Of a DNA stretch of 64,000 bases, positions 10,069 to 21,145 are shown piece after piece; position 1 is the stretch's first letter, and the number at the start of each line of letters is the position of its first letter. The notes beneath the pieces were generated by a model, which ran no database searches, was not told where the DNA came from, and worked only from the letters and a program-made list of their open reading frames with translations. A program made the translations under genes and the position numbers. This stretch comes from Dermacentor variabilis (lineage: Eukaryota; Arthropoda; Arachnida; Ixodida; Ixodidae), in the NCBI RefSeq assembly GCF_050947875.1, contig NC_134573.1:52440115-52504114 (forward strand), given 5' to 3'.

Positions 10069-11258
10069 CTAGTTTTCCGCTTGGGAGCGGCGTCCGAAGG
10101 GAGTCGGCGAATAGGAGTGATGGGGCTGGGGAGAGCGAGATTGTCGTCGTTGGGGCGAAGGCGAACGAGAATGGGAGCGGTTCGGTGCAGGAGAATCAGC
10201 GGCGGTGTTATCGGAGCGTGCGGCATAGGGACGAGAAGGGCCACCTGGGGGGCGAAAGTAGGCAGTATAAGTAGGCCGGGTCGGGGAACTCCAGCGACTG
10301 CGACAGTGCCAAGAAATGTGCCCGATTCGATGGAAGTGGAAACAAATGGGTTTGTCGTCAGCAGTGCGCCATTCAGATAGGTTGCAGAAACGTGGGGGGT
10401 AAGAAGATGCGGGACGGGGCGGAATCGAAGAAGCCGGGCGGGTATCAGGACGACGGGCCGAGCAGGTTGTGTGAAGACCCATGTTTTCGAACTCTTGGTG
10501 TACAATTGCCTGGATCAGTGAGACCGTGACTGCAGATGTGTTGGTGGGACTGGAGTCGAAGGCAGCAGGATAGGCGGCCTCGATCTCACGCCGGGCGATC
10601 CTGGTAACATCGGCAGTGTTGTTGGGTCGAGGAGTGTCGGCACAGGAAGATGTCGCTGGGGTGTTGGGCAGACGGGCAAACTGCTGGTCAATACGTCGGA
10701 TTTTAGCGAGTTCCACGCGGCGGCACTCTTTTATAACAGCATCCACCGTCGCTACGTTGTTGCAAACGAGCAAGTTGAAGGCGTCATCGACAATGCCTTT
10801 GAGGATGTGGGCAACCTTGTCGGACTCAGTCATGTGGGTGTCAACTTTGCGGCACAGAGCCAAGACGTCCTGAATGTACGTGACATAGGGCTCTGTTGAC
10901 GTCTGCACACGGCCGGAAAGCGCCTTCTTCGCGGCAAGTTGGTGACCGTAGGGGTTTCCGAACAAGTCTCGAAGCTGTGTCTTAAGTGAATCCCAAATGG
11001 TGAGCTCATCTTCGTGCGTGCGATACCAAACTCTAGGTGTGTCACCGAGGTAAAAGACTACGTTGGCGAGCATAATAGCAGGGTCCCACCGGTTATTGCG
11101 GCTGACGTGTTCATACAGGCTGATCCAGTCAAGGACGTCTTCCCCATCTTTGCCCGAGAATACGCCAGGATCACGGGGAGCGGGAGAGTGATGTAGGTCG
11201 TCGAGGTGGCAGCAGGTGTCGGAGCCGGCGGAGTCGGGTTGTCGTCGCCGGGAGCCAT
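10069..11258 (-). pseudogene. Gypsy gag (frameshifted)
   Basis: The frame from 11258 starts MAPGDDNPTPP. It shifts near 11185 into the frame that carries DPGVFSGKDGEDVLDWISL, the capsid start, and continues as a 334-codon frame with WYRTHEDELTIWD, HILKGIVDDAFNLLV and a Ser/Pro/Arg-rich tail. The zinc knuckle reads CFHFHRIGHISWHC; the second Cys of the usual CX2CX4HX4C is Phe. With the shift and the lost ligand it is a pseudogene of the nucleocapsid-capsid precursor. Confidence 0.9.
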
Positions 11259-11310
11259 GAAGGAAGGCTCGACGTACCGTCCACTGCCAAGCTCCGTGAC
11301 GAGGTACAGG

Positions 11311-11328
11311 GAACGTCCACCTACACCA
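11311..11328 (-). other. Candidate primer-binding site
   Basis: Four bases after the 5' LTR the minus strand reads TGGTGTAGGTGGACG. The TGGTGKAGGTG core is shared with the primer-binding site of the intact element at 50075-50091, so both probably use the same tRNA. I cannot name the tRNA by eye. Confidence 0.5.
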
Positions 11329-11332
11329 GATA

Positions 11333-11484
11333 TGTTACGGAGGAAGACGCAGACGAAAAGCTATGTACAAATATATTTACAAGAAAATACGGTGCGCTTG
11401 GCCAAGAGGCGACAGCCCGGGCTAGCTTCTAATCGTCATCGTCATCTTCTTACTGCTCGGCTTTGGAAATACTATCCCGTAGCA
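11333..11484 (-). repeat. 5' LTR of the 5.9-11.5 kb gypsy
   Basis: 152 bp, the partner of 5926-6085. ATAT follows at 11485-11488. Confidence 0.95.
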
Positions 11485-11554
11485 ATATCATAAAGGCAGT
11501 GCCATTCGCTCTTGTCTCTGCGGATATAAATAAGATTCAAGTAAACTCTATATC

Positions 11555-11787
11555 CGCGCCGTGCTTGCTTAGTGTCTGTGGTGTTGGGCTGCTAAGCACG
11601 AGGTCGCGGGATCAAATCCCGGCCACGGCGGCCGCATTTCGGTGGGGGTGGAATGCGCAAACACCAGTGTAGTTAGATTCACATGCATGTTAAAGAGCCC
11701 CAGGTGGTCGAAATTATTCCGGAGTCTCCCACTACGGTGTGCCTCACAATCAGATTGTGATTTTGAACGTAAAAACTCCATATTCTA
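11555..11787 (+). mobile_element. tRNA-derived SINE (Ruka-like)
   Basis: The head resembles a tRNA, with a B-box-like GGGATCAAATCCC and the stem CCGGCCACGGCGG. It is followed by the tick-type body (GCATTTCGGTGGGGG, then GTTAAAGAGCCCCAGGTGG) and a tail ending AAAACTCCATATTCTA. TCTATAT flanks it at about 11548 and 11790 and may be the target duplication. It is non-coding and depends on a LINE for movement. Confidence 0.85.
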
Positions 11788-11799
11788 ATGTCTATATTT

Positions 11800-12160
11800 C
11801 ATTTGCATCCGAGAGTAGGTGCAAGTAAGGAAATGATATTTTCTCACGCAAACCTATACACACAGAGATTCACCCCCCTTCTCTCTCTCAAGCATACAGA
11901 CGCACAGACAACAGGCACGTTAGCCTCCATGCAGATTACCAATCGCCCACGCATGTACACACGAAGAAAAATGTTCGCACGCACGCACGCACACGGAAAT
12001 GCACTCATACACAAGTGCGCGTATGCTCGCAGACGCACAAATGCGCTCGTGCTCACGCAGACTAAAATACGGAGCCACAATCACGGGCGTACACGCAAAA
12101 TCAAGTACACGCGCAAGCACACTCAAGACGTGCACACGCATATACACTCCCCTCTCCCTC
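11800..12160. repeat. CA/CG-rich cryptic simple repeat
   Basis: The tract is rich in CACA, ACGCACGC and ACACGC. It begins with GAGAGTAGGTGCAAGTAAGG, which matches the inverted edge at about 700-720. Together with 160-720 it brackets the first gypsy element. The His/Thr/Arg-rich frame here is not a gene. Confidence 0.7.
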
Positions 12161-12282
12161 CCTGCTGCCTCTCAAGAAGCTACTGCGTGCAGAGTGAATC
12201 ACACTTGCTCTGCAATTACAGTTCCGACGCCAGCTCTAATTAATCGCCTTACCGTTTAAATTTGGTGCTTCTTGAAGTCAAC

Positions 12283-13060
12283 AGGGCTATTTTTTATCTA
12301 CACGGGCTGCGCGAGTGTAGTTAGTGTAGGAAGTCGCCATTGTTTACTTGCCGTAGAATAGTTTAGCTCCGCCTACCTACACGAAGTCATTTTTTATAGT
12401 GTAGCATGAAAACTACGCTTTCTACACTGCGCTTTCGATGAATGCAAGCAGCGGACGTCAAACAACATTAGTGATATAGCGACGATAGTAAATACTCGAG
12501 GCAAAGACGGTAGCGAAGTGCTTGCGTGACCATGTGTCACAGAGGGACGTGAGCTAATCTTCCAAGAAGGTAAAATTATCTCACTCGTGGATGGTGCAGG
12601 CTGTTTCAGACTGCGCGCTGACTTCGTTCACTGCGCATTCGCCATGTATTTAGCTGCAGTTTGTCTATATTTGTTGACGAAAGAAAAATGGTACACTACA
12701 GTTTAGTTTCAGGGTAGCCTGATGCGGGTAATGAATGCTACGGTCATCCGCGTCGTCGTGAGTCCCCTATACCAGCGTGTGTGACGCGATCCCTGCTCTT
12801 GCTATGGGTGATGGCAAGCGGCTACGAGTAAAGCTCGATGCGACGCTCCCTTGGGTGTTGCCGCCGCTAACACTGAAATATGCAGCCGGTAAGAGCGTAG
12901 TGAGGTGCTTTTCGTCTGCTGATGCAGAAGACGACGCGCAGTCTGTTGTGATTGGCTACAGCCCAGAGAGCAAAGTGCAGCACACGACGTCATAACTCTG
13001 CCCAGCACTACACTACTCTACAGGAGCCTGCACGAAGTGAAGGTTAAAAAAGACAGCCCT
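12283..13060. mobile_element. Candidate short TIR element
   Basis: The left end AGGGCTATTTTTTATCTACAC and the reverse complement of the right end (AGGGCTGTCTTTTTTAACC) are similar but imperfect. CTACAC/GTGTAG motifs recur below both ends. There is no transposase frame and no clear target duplication. It could be a diverged MITE; the call rests only on the ends. Confidence 0.4.
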
Positions 13061-13217
13061 AATTTTCACTCTGCCGGGAGGGAGCAAAACAATTTGCTCC
13101 TGAAGTGAAATGTGACTTCACCGCTGATCCCTGGCCAAAACAGTGTTTAATGCACCACCGATGTTCCTATTAAGTGCCATAAGCGCTTATATGGTTAGAA
13201 GGGGTTGCAACGTCGAC

Positions 13218-14346
13218 AATTGTCTCAGTCCCGGGACCCAGGAACGTTTTCCGGGGCATACATTTTTGATGTCGATGAGCGGCTTCAAATGCACAAGAGC
13301 ATCAGCGCTCACAACAGGTGGTACAAAAGTGTTATGCTGGCTCACATAACTTTCTACCTGAAAGGAATGCCATGGCTCTGGTTTCGAAACCACAAGGAAG
13401 AACTGACAAGCTGGGAGAAATGTAAGCAAAAGCTCCACGAGTTCTTCGGCAAACCTGTTGGCCGTCAGCGAGCTGCGAAAAGGAGACTTGGGTCCCGCGT
13501 AGTGGCGTCGACCGAATCATGTGGCATACATGCAGGAAGTTATCGTCCTTTGCAGCAGGGGTGAGGAGAACATGTCAGAAAAAGACAAAGTAAACCACGT
13601 ATTGAAGGGCATAGCAGACGACGCTTGCCATTTTTTCGTGCATTTTTGCACCATAGCCGACGTTATTCATGAATGTCGACGCATCGAAGAAGCAAAAAGT
13701 ATTTGCATCACACACCAGTTGATCCGTCTTCAAAATACGTCTGCTATGTCTTCGTGCGAGGACTCTCGCTCTGCGAATCAGGCGTCGCCGCCTGAAAGCT
13801 TGTCCGTATCGTTCGACGGAAGATCGGAGCCGCGGCACCGGTTGGCTTCAAGACCTCTTCGAACTATTGCCGACTGACGAGTTACCTTGTGCAGTCTGTT
13901 GTGTGCGACCAGTTGGAGAACCATGGAACTCAGTCTCTCTATTCCGTCAACCGAGCGGACACCTACATTTTCCTACGATAACTTCTTCGCGAGGCCAGTA
14001 CCCCTGTCGGCCTTTTCGGAAGCCAGCAGAATGGCGGACATCCGATGACCGGCCGATATGTATCAAGTGCCGGCACGTTGGCCACATTTTCCGCCACTGC
14101 CGCAATTCCTGGACGTCATGCCAATATAAGACTGCGCTCCAACCTTCCCGCCACTCGACAAGTACTTGTGTATCACCGCAAGGTTTCACAGAGCCATACA
14201 ACTCTACGCAGGCGTCCTCATCTGTACGGCCGAGTCGTTCACCCTCACCACGACGACCGCTGTCTCGCTCATCCACTATTTGCCGTTCTGCGTCCCCATG
14301 TACCTGCACTCTACATGAAACTGACAGTTGGAGCTTGGAGAGGTGA
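13218..14346 (+). pseudogene. Gypsy gag remnant
   Basis: Three frames together cover the capsid (DPGTFSGAYIFDVDERLQM, WFRNHKEELTSWE), then MSEKDKVNHVLKGIADDA, then a nucleocapsid part with a complete knuckle CIKCRHVGHIFRHC (CX2CX4HX4C) and a Ser/Pro/Arg tail. At least two frameshifts separate them (near 13520-13560 and 13860). The order matches the gag of the 5.9-11.5 kb element. Confidence 0.88.
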
Positions 14347-14449
14347 CGCTGCTAGAACGACAGGGTTCGCGATTGCTCTACTTACCTTACCGACGGAAAG
14401 GAATTTCCTTGATGTGACGTAGGTGGTGTCCTTGTCGCTGCTCTGCTTC

Positions 14450-15200
14450 TATAGGCGCGCACATCTATGTGATGAGCGACCAGCTTTGTAGACAGCTCCC
14501 TCACTTACGTCATAACACCTGCGGCGCCCTGTCTTGTGCGAGTCGCTAGTAGAACAACACTGGCCACAATAGGAATGTGTGCCGCTCTCGTTGGTGCCTG
14601 TGGCCGCCAAACATCTGTTTTGTTTACTGTTCTTTAAGAGTGTCCCCATGACGTTGTTCTAGGCCTTCATTTTCCATACGCTCACTCCGCCCTTATCTAC
14701 TGCTCGCTGGAGTTCCCCTTGATTTACTTTGTCTTGACCCTCCCGAGGAAGTTCCCAGCAGGCTCTGCTTCGCTGAGCACATTCGAGTTGCCCCACAAGC
14801 CATGACCAGCGTCCTGCTTTATACAGATCCATCTGTGCCTGATGGTGACTGTGTTGTGTCTCCTCTCGCGGAAGTCCTCCTTTCTCATCACGTTGCTCTT
14901 CTGCAAACCATCGTCAGTAACAGGAACAACTCTATCAGCCTTCATCTCGTCAACTTCGCAATCAGTGACCACGTCCTACCACAAGGCATAGCCTTAGGTA
15001 CGCCGTCTTCCTCCCAAGTATGCCTCTTTTCAGCCTCAGCTGCTTATATTACGTCGTCTCCCGTTGACTCGTCTTCTTTGCCGGCTGTCCTTCCTCAGCT
15101 CACAAACGTTATCGCTCCCGAATTCCGCCTCACCACGCCAACTACTTATGCCAGCTGCTCTCCGCGTTCAGCGACATTTTTGACCTGGGTCGCCCTTTAG
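14450..15200 (+). pseudogene. Gypsy protease and linker remnant
   Basis: The start (VMSDQLCRQL near 14470-14500) follows where the DTG loop should be; the loop itself is not intact. The frame is lost for about 250 bp, then a clean 132-codon stretch (14802-15200) encodes the protease-RT linker, with VNFAISDHVLPQGIALG corresponding to VNFGLTTQVLPRGMSL of the first element. Confidence 0.75.
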
Positions 15201-15269
15201 GCCAGACCTCTCTCACGACACACCATACTGAGATGGATGACGCACTCCCTAATCACAGGCGACCATACC

Positions 15270-16230
15270 GTCGGTCCTTGCATGAACGACAAGTCATTCA
15301 AACATAGGTCTTCAAGATTCTGTCTCGATGAATCGTTGAACCATCAACCAGTCTTTAGGCGTCCCCTGTCGTTCTAGTTAAAAAGGACGCCAGCTGGTGC
15401 TTCTGCGTGAATTACCGGCACCTTAACAAAATCACAAATAAAGACGTTTATCCTCTACCACGCATTGATGACGCCCTCGACTACCTCCATGGTGCGAAGT
15501 ACTTTTCTTCCATCGACCTTGGTTCCGGTTACTGGCGGACTGCGTCGACGACATGGACCGAGAGAAAACCGTCTTTATAACACCTGATGGCCTACACAAG
15601 TTCAAATTTGTACCACTCGGCTTATTTAATGCTCCATCTACTTGTGAATGCATGATGGACACACTCCTTGACAACCTCAAGCGGTTCATCTGTATTTCTT
15701 ACATAGATGACACCGTAATTTTTGCTGCTACATTTGCCACGCACCCGGAGTGCCGCTTGCTCGTTCTTTCTGCTTTTCCCAACGCTGGCCTTCAACTTAA
15801 TTTGTCTAAATGTCACTTCGGACGCCGTAAAAAACTATCCTCGGTCATCTTGTTCATTCTTCTGGTGTGCGCCCAGACCCGGGAAAAGCTCTTGCCGTAC
15901 AGAAGTTTCCCGTGCCAACATGTGCTAAAGATGTCCGGAGCTTCGTGGCCCTGTTCTCGTACCTCCGCCGCCTCATGCACAATTTTGCTGACGTCACCCA
16001 CCCCCTGCTCTTCTGAAGGCGGACGCAGAAGGGGACATGAGTAAGCAACTACCTTCTCGAAGCTTGTCTCTCTCCTTACATCTCCATTCCTTCTTGCGCA
16101 CTTCGACCACACTGCTCCAGGAGAAGTCCGCAGTGATGCCATTGGTCATGGAATTGGTGCCATTTTCAGCCAACGTCAAGGATGGGACGACCGTGTCATT
16201 GCCTATGCCCGCGTCTACTTTCTCCAGCTG
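15270..16230 (+). pseudogene. Gypsy RT and partial RNase H remnant
   Basis: Fingers: FCVNYRHLNKITNKDVYPLP, then FSSIDLGSGYW before a frameshift near 15535. The 163-codon stretch from 15553 carries DREKTVFITPDGLHKF and the catalytic box YIDDTVIF. A further shift occurs near 15830. RNase H remains as DAIGHGIGAIFSQRQ near 16130-16180, then the sequence jumps to integrase by deletion. Confidence 0.85.
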
Positions 16231-16329
16231 AGCGGAATTATCTGAGCGAACGTGAGTTATGCCAACGCTAGGAGAAGCCATCTGTGCTGACTGCTGGTTT
16301 ACTCCTACCTCTTGGCGTTCCTACCGAAC

Positions 16330-16694
16330 CCTCCTATCGCGCTGGTGTAGACCTATTGGCGCCTTTCCCCACATCTGACTGATGCAACAAGTGGATTGCC
16401 GTCGAAACAGATTATACAACTTGGCTCGCGTTCACCAGAGCCTTTCCAACAGACGTAGCCTAGTTCCTGTTGCACGTCATTGTTCATCACGGCGCTCCTC
16501 GTCAACTTCTTACCGACAGGGGTCGCTCCTTCCTCTTTACAGTTGTGGGCGACTTCCTCCATTCTTATTCTACCAAGCACATATTTACTAATACATGCCG
16601 TCCGCAGACAAACGGTCTTACGGAGCGGCATAATCGTACAATAACAGACATGCTCTTCATGTATGTTTCTGATGACCATCGTGACTGTAATACT
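16330..16694 (+). pseudogene. Gypsy integrase core, first part
   Basis: Readable pieces: HGAPRQLLTDRGRSFLF (second catalytic Asp) and RPQTNGLTERHNRTITDML (catalytic Glu), then MYVSDDHRD, where the TIR element interrupts. The zinc domain and part of the first catalytic Asp region were lost in the upstream deletion. Confidence 0.85.
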
Positions 16695-17656
16695 GGGGCC
16701 CTATAACGTAAAACTGTTCTGATGTGTTTTTATTACTGACGCGAAATTTGCTTCACCAGCGACGGAAGCATCGGGCGATCACCCGCAGGGTTGCCTCAAC
16801 CGTCCAACCAAACGCTTTCCTCGTTCATAGGAGGTCACTTTTGTTTGCTGGAAAAACGAATAACATTGCGTACACTGAGCAGCTTGTCTTATCTAATTGA
16901 CTGACAAGAGGTGAGGAGCACGCTGAAGTGGAGAGGGATTCCATGGGGCCGAGCCACTGCACTGAATATCGGTAACCGGATAAAGAGAGTAGTGCCGGGC
17001 GTCTGCGATTGGTCCGCTTTCCCTTACTTAGCTCGCGGTGGCTGGTCGAAAATCGCGGCGGCATGCAAAGGAAGCTTAAGAATGCCGCTAAAACAGATCC
17101 TCAGCAAAGAGTTGGCAGAACGAGGTCAAAAAGGTGCCGAAAGTGTTCGAAAACGTCACACGGCCGCGCAAGAAGTTTTATTATGCGCAAGTAAACCCAT
17201 GCATTTCGGCAGGCGCGAGTAGCCAGTCCCTGAGCGATTGGCGGCAGCCATCTTTTATTCCTTTCGGAACGGGACAGCCTGCGGCTATTCAGCAGGAAAT
17301 TCAGTTTTGTTCGGCATAATGATGCATCTTTAACGCGTATACGTCACTTCGACGCGGTGAGTTTTTGCGATTTTGTGACGTCGAGTGACAGGCAGGTGAA
17401 GTGGGTGCAGCCCGAAAACTTCTGACCAATAGCCGATGCGCCGCATCAGAAATAACAATTTTCCTTTTGTTCGGTCAATTCATGCATAATCAGTGTGCAC
17501 ACGTCGTATCAGATGTGAAGCTATCGCGGTGTTCGTGACGTCGCGTGACAGACATGTGAAGTTGGGGTGGTCCAAAAAAATGTTTGACCAATCGCGGAGG
17601 GCTGGTTACAGAATTGGAATAGAAAAGTTTGGAATAGTTTTACGTTATAGCGCCCC
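16695..17656. mobile_element. 962-bp non-coding TIR element in gypsy integrase
   Basis: The termini are GGGGCCCTATAACGTAAAACT (16695) and its inverted partner ending at 17656, with one mismatch over the first 20 bases. The right half contains two related units of about 180 bp (near 17300-17430 and 17465-17600) sharing GTGACGTCG and GTGACAG and ending GACCAATAGCC or GACCAATCGCG. There is no transposase. The gypsy integrase frame resumes straight after it, which fixes both borders within a few bases. The superfamily is not assigned because the target duplication is unclear. Confidence 0.8.
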
Positions 17657-18185
17657 TGCTTCCCTGTTTGTCATATCCGTGTACAATTCATCGCGCGACG
17701 ACACTGCACGTTACGAGCCATTTTATTTGTTGTGGGGCCGAGATCCAGCATTGCTTTTTAGTACAATACTACCTACCGCTCAAGAGTCCGTGTCCCAGTA
17801 TACAAGCGATGTCATTGCTCGAGCCCAAGAAACACGCCAAGTTGGTCACCGTCGCCTTTGTGCTTCTCAGAACAAGCGGAAAAGCATTGGTGACAGTATT
17901 CAACCGGATGCCGATTATATTCCCGGGGATCTTGTCACTCTGTGATCTCCCACACGCCGTTTCGGAAAAACTAATGTCCCGCTACTCCGGCCCTTACCGA
18001 GTCCTCTGTCAGTTAACCAACGTAACCTACGAGATGTCTCCGGTCGCATCTACTACTCGCTCCGTCCAGACTTCCCATCACGTCGTTCAGGTCAGCCGCC
18101 TAAAACGCTACCAGTCCTTTCCTGCCTACAAAGCAGCGGGACGGCGCTCCCACGCCAAGTGGAAATATGTTGCGCAGCTCTGAAC
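17657..18185 (+). pseudogene. Gypsy integrase C-terminal part
   Basis: VISVYNSSRDDTARYEPFYL continues the integrase after the insertion. Then come AQETRQVGHRRL, a frameshift near 17945, SRYSGPYRVLCQL (GPY/F module) and HHVVQVSRLKRY near the end. Confidence 0.88.
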
Positions 18186-18308
18186 AAAGCTGAGGAAGAT
18201 GAGCCCAAGCTTAGGTCTGAAGAAGTGAACGCTTCAACGACTAGCCTGCTGTAGGCTTGACTTTGTCAATTACTGTAAAGTACTGTACATCCTTTGAATT
18301 AAAAAAAA

Positions 18309-18467
18309 GAATTATGGGGTTTTACGTGACAGGACCACGATCTGATTCTGAGGCACGGCTTAGTGGTGGAATCTGGAAAATTTCAACCACCTGGCCATCT
18401 TTGACGTACCCTAAATCTAAGTACACGTGTGCCTTCGCATTTCGCCCCCATCGAACTGCGACCGCCA
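18309..18467 (-). mobile_element. 5'-truncated SINE (Ruka-like)
   Basis: On the minus strand the body GCGAAATGCGAAGGCACACG, a shortened middle and the tail reaching GTAAAACCCCATAAT match the SINE at 35061-35296. The tRNA-like head is missing. Confidence 0.75.
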
Positions 18468-18639
18468 TAATGTATATGCGCTACCCTTCTTGCTTCTTCT
18501 ATCAGCAAACATATTATTCTAAACCTAACTTAACAGGAAGCTTTAGCTCCTACATGGTAAATCAGCAATCCTTTCTTCTTACAACCACTGCGCCGCAATT
18601 CATGAGTTATGTAAAACTTAAAAGAGACAGTTAAAATAA

Positions 18640-19297
18640 GATTTCAGAAAGCGAATTTTTATTTAGCTTCTACTTTTCTAAATTCAAAAAAATGCGAAAT
18701 TTCAAGAAGCAATACTCGAAGTATACGACACTGTACCTCAGCAACTAAAACGATATCGGAGTTATGTAAGCTGCACCTAATATTTCCTTTAATGCGGACG
18801 AAATTGATATATCGTATGGCACCCTGAAATACACCACTAACTCGTGAATATGGCATTCTCAGAATCTTTACAGGCATTGTAACAACTTCACATAAGTTAT
18901 AAATTCATACATCTAATTTGCGCGATTGAGATTCTCCAAGAGATGTAATTTATAGGGAGGCGATATCAGTTTTCATCCGAACCAACGGGAGATTCTCCAA
19001 GAGATGTAATTTATAGGGAGGCGATATCAGTTTTCATCCGAACCAACGGATTTGTAAACTTCGTACTTCTTTTTTCAGATTTGCCGATTTCCGATAATTC
19101 TTGTCAATAATGCCATGGCCTAAATCAAAATTAATATTGCAGCGATCCCTGTGATCTAACGTTCTCTCTTGAATGCAACAATTCACATTCAGATCGGTTG
19201 AACTGTTGAGTGATTTTCTCCTAGAATCATTTATGCGTTTTACGTGAATTTGAGCGGCCGGCATCGAAGAAGGGCCCTAGCTAAAGCTTCCTCTTAT
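18640..19297. mobile_element. TTAA foldback element, left-truncated copy
   Basis: This copy is similar to 22765-23486 and 29590-30322 through most of its length (AAATTGATAT, AACTTCACAT, TTTGTAAACTTCGTACTTCT). It ends CTAGCTAAAGCTTCCTCTTA, the shared right terminus. The left terminus GAGGAAGCTTTAGC is missing. It contains a perfect 61-bp tandem duplication. Confidence 0.8.
18928..19049. repeat. Perfect 61-bp tandem duplication
   Basis: Two adjacent identical units of 61 bp, each starting GAGATTCTCCAAGAGATG. The other two family copies in this window lack it, so it arose within this copy and is recent, given the lack of differences. Confidence 0.97.
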
Positions 19298-19744
19298 TGA
19301 ACCACACCGGTTCTTAGAAAACACGCGAAACATAACGCTGACTATACGGAAGCCTGCGGCCGCTGTCGTACACAAATAACGAGAAAAAACGAAGGGAACC
19401 CAACGGTAGCTTTGCGGGAGCTGTTATCTCGGCCTCACCCGAAATGCCGCTGAGCTGTCTGGCAAGGTGTCTAGCAAAATCGTCGATTCATTGAAAGTCG
19501 AGCAAGTAGCAGGTCGCCTTCAAGATAAGACTGATACGTAAGCGCGCTCGTTGCCAAGTGCCGAGGTGAAGCAACCGTCTCAGGGTGTGCTTCTTTTTAT
19601 TATGTTTTCTTTAGTTTTGCGTCATGGCGTACGTCACGGCGCGAATTTCAAATCACTAAGGTTGATACGCCACGTGGTGGCAAAAAAAGAGACTAAATGC
19701 ATGTCCAGAATTCCTGGGTATGGCACTCGCCTTATAATTATAGA

Positions 19745-21145
19745 GCTATTCCACTACATGCATGTGTTGTAAATTACTTGAACATATTATAGCTTCTGAT
19801 ATCTACGGTCACCTTGAATCAAACAACTTTTTTCTTTCCACTAACCAGCATGGCTTCAGGAAAGGCTACACATATGATACTTCGTTATGTGAATTCCCGA
19901 CTGGCCTTCACTTTAATATGAACGCTAACGATAAAACCGATTCCCTATCTCTTGATTTCGCTAAAGCGTTCAATAGTGTCCGTTATTGCCGTTTGTTTTC
20001 TAAATTGCCTGCTCATTGTATTCATTCAATAACGCTTTCTTGGCTACGTAACTACTTGTTTTCGCGTCAGCAAATTACAGTGGTCAATTTACAGCGTCAG
20101 CGATTTACAGCGTTCGTCTAACCCTTGTGACGTCACGTCCGGTGTCCCCCAAGAGAGCGTGTTAGGTGCATTATTCTTTTTAGTATATATCAATGACTTG
20201 CCCACTAACCTTTCATCCTCAGTTAGGTTGCTCACTGACGACTGCTTCATCTACCGCAATATAACTGCCCCGATGATCATTTTACTCTCCAAAATGACCT
20301 TGAACTGACCTATAGATGGTGGGTCACTTGGCAGATGTCCCTTAATGCTTCCAAATGCAAGTTAAGCTCATTTAGTCCAAAGCGCATTTGGTGTTTCACT
20401 ATTCGATTAATAATACCCAAGTTTCAACTGCCCATCCTAAAAATATCTCGGCCTTTATCTTCAACCGGACATAACCTGGACAACGCATGCACCAACTGTC
20501 TTATCCAACGCTTCTAAATCTTACGGCTACCTACGCAGAAACTTGCACAACGCGCCTGATGATGTACGAAAATTAGCATATCTTATTTATGTTCCCCCAC
20601 AACTAGAATACGCTTCATCCACATGGTTACCAAATAAAGATTATCTAATCTGTATGTTGGAAGCCTTTCTGAATATGGCAGCCAGATTAATCTATGGAAA
20701 CTACGACTATCGTACGACCATTACCCGAATCAAACAACACCTTGCACTTCAGTCATTGGAACGTCTGATCATTTGTCTTTTATGTCTATTTTACAGCTAC
20801 ATCTATAGTAATACTTTTGACCGTTTGGCGCTTCAAGCTCTTGTTCGCACATCTCGTCGCATTCACAACGCACTTTAAGTTTCGTGCTAATTCATTATCA
20901 AACTCAGGCATTTAAGTCATCTCCCCTACCTAGAGCTATTGAACATTGGAACGGTTTCCCTGATCACATTGCATCCATCTCCAATCGTGAGACATTGCTT
21001 GATAACTTGAATTCGTTGGGGGTAATATTGTATAACAATGTTGCACTTTGCTTTTAGTGTTATGTAATCGCTGTTTCCCACCTTACTCAATGTTCATCAA
21101 TGGGCCTGTAAGATGATGTGAATGAGTAAATAAATAAACAAATAT
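19745..21145 (+). mobile_element. LINE (CR1/Jockey-like) 3' fragment
   Basis: RT pieces: NQHGFRKGYTYDTSL, SLDFAKAFNSVRYCRLFSKL, DDCFIYRNI (the YADD box is altered to TDD) and the C-terminal YGYLRRNLHNAPDDVRKLAY. Frameshifts occur near 20110, 20290 and 20500. The 3' end is GAGTAAATAAATAAACAAAT at about 21123-21143, typical of CR1-clade tails. The endonuclease and ORF1 are absent: a 5'-truncated, dead copy. Confidence 0.88.

Larger units (their letters stand above)
5926..11484 (-). mobile_element. Decayed Ty3/gypsy retrotransposon, LTR to LTR
   Basis: Two LTRs (152 and 160 bp, TGTTACGGAGG...CCGTAGCA as seen on the plus strand) flank gag, protease, RT, RNase H and integrase, all on the minus strand. 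ATAT at 5922-5925 and 11485-11488 is a 4-bp target duplication. The LTRs differ by six substitutions and an 8-bp indel, so the insertion is old enough to have decayed. Frameshifts and stops break gag and pol, a 494-bp TIR element sits in RNase H, and part of the integrase core is deleted. Gag and pol are closest, within this window, to the plus-strand elements at 13.2-18.2 kb and 38.4-42 kb, so the three belong to related families. Confidence 0.95.
13218..18185 (+). mobile_element. Decayed Ty3/gypsy, LTRs not found
   Basis: Gag, protease, RT, part of RNase H and integrase occur in order on the plus strand, all broken. A 962-bp TIR element is inserted in the integrase. I found no pair of matching LTRs on its flanks, so the ends are set by the coding remnants. 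By motif and wording it is close to the elements at 5.9-11.5 and 38.4-42 kb. It is the most eroded of the three in pol. Confidence 0.9.

Noticed and set aside
11569..11640. tRNA-like sequence with GGGATCAAATCCC
   Set aside because: It is the head of a SINE with the standard body and tail, not a functional tRNA gene. The same applies to the heads at 35061, 53266 and 63216.
16911..17222. 103-codon plus-strand frame inside the 962-bp TIR element
   Set aside because: No transposase motif is present and the frame does not fit any known domain; such elements are normally non-coding.
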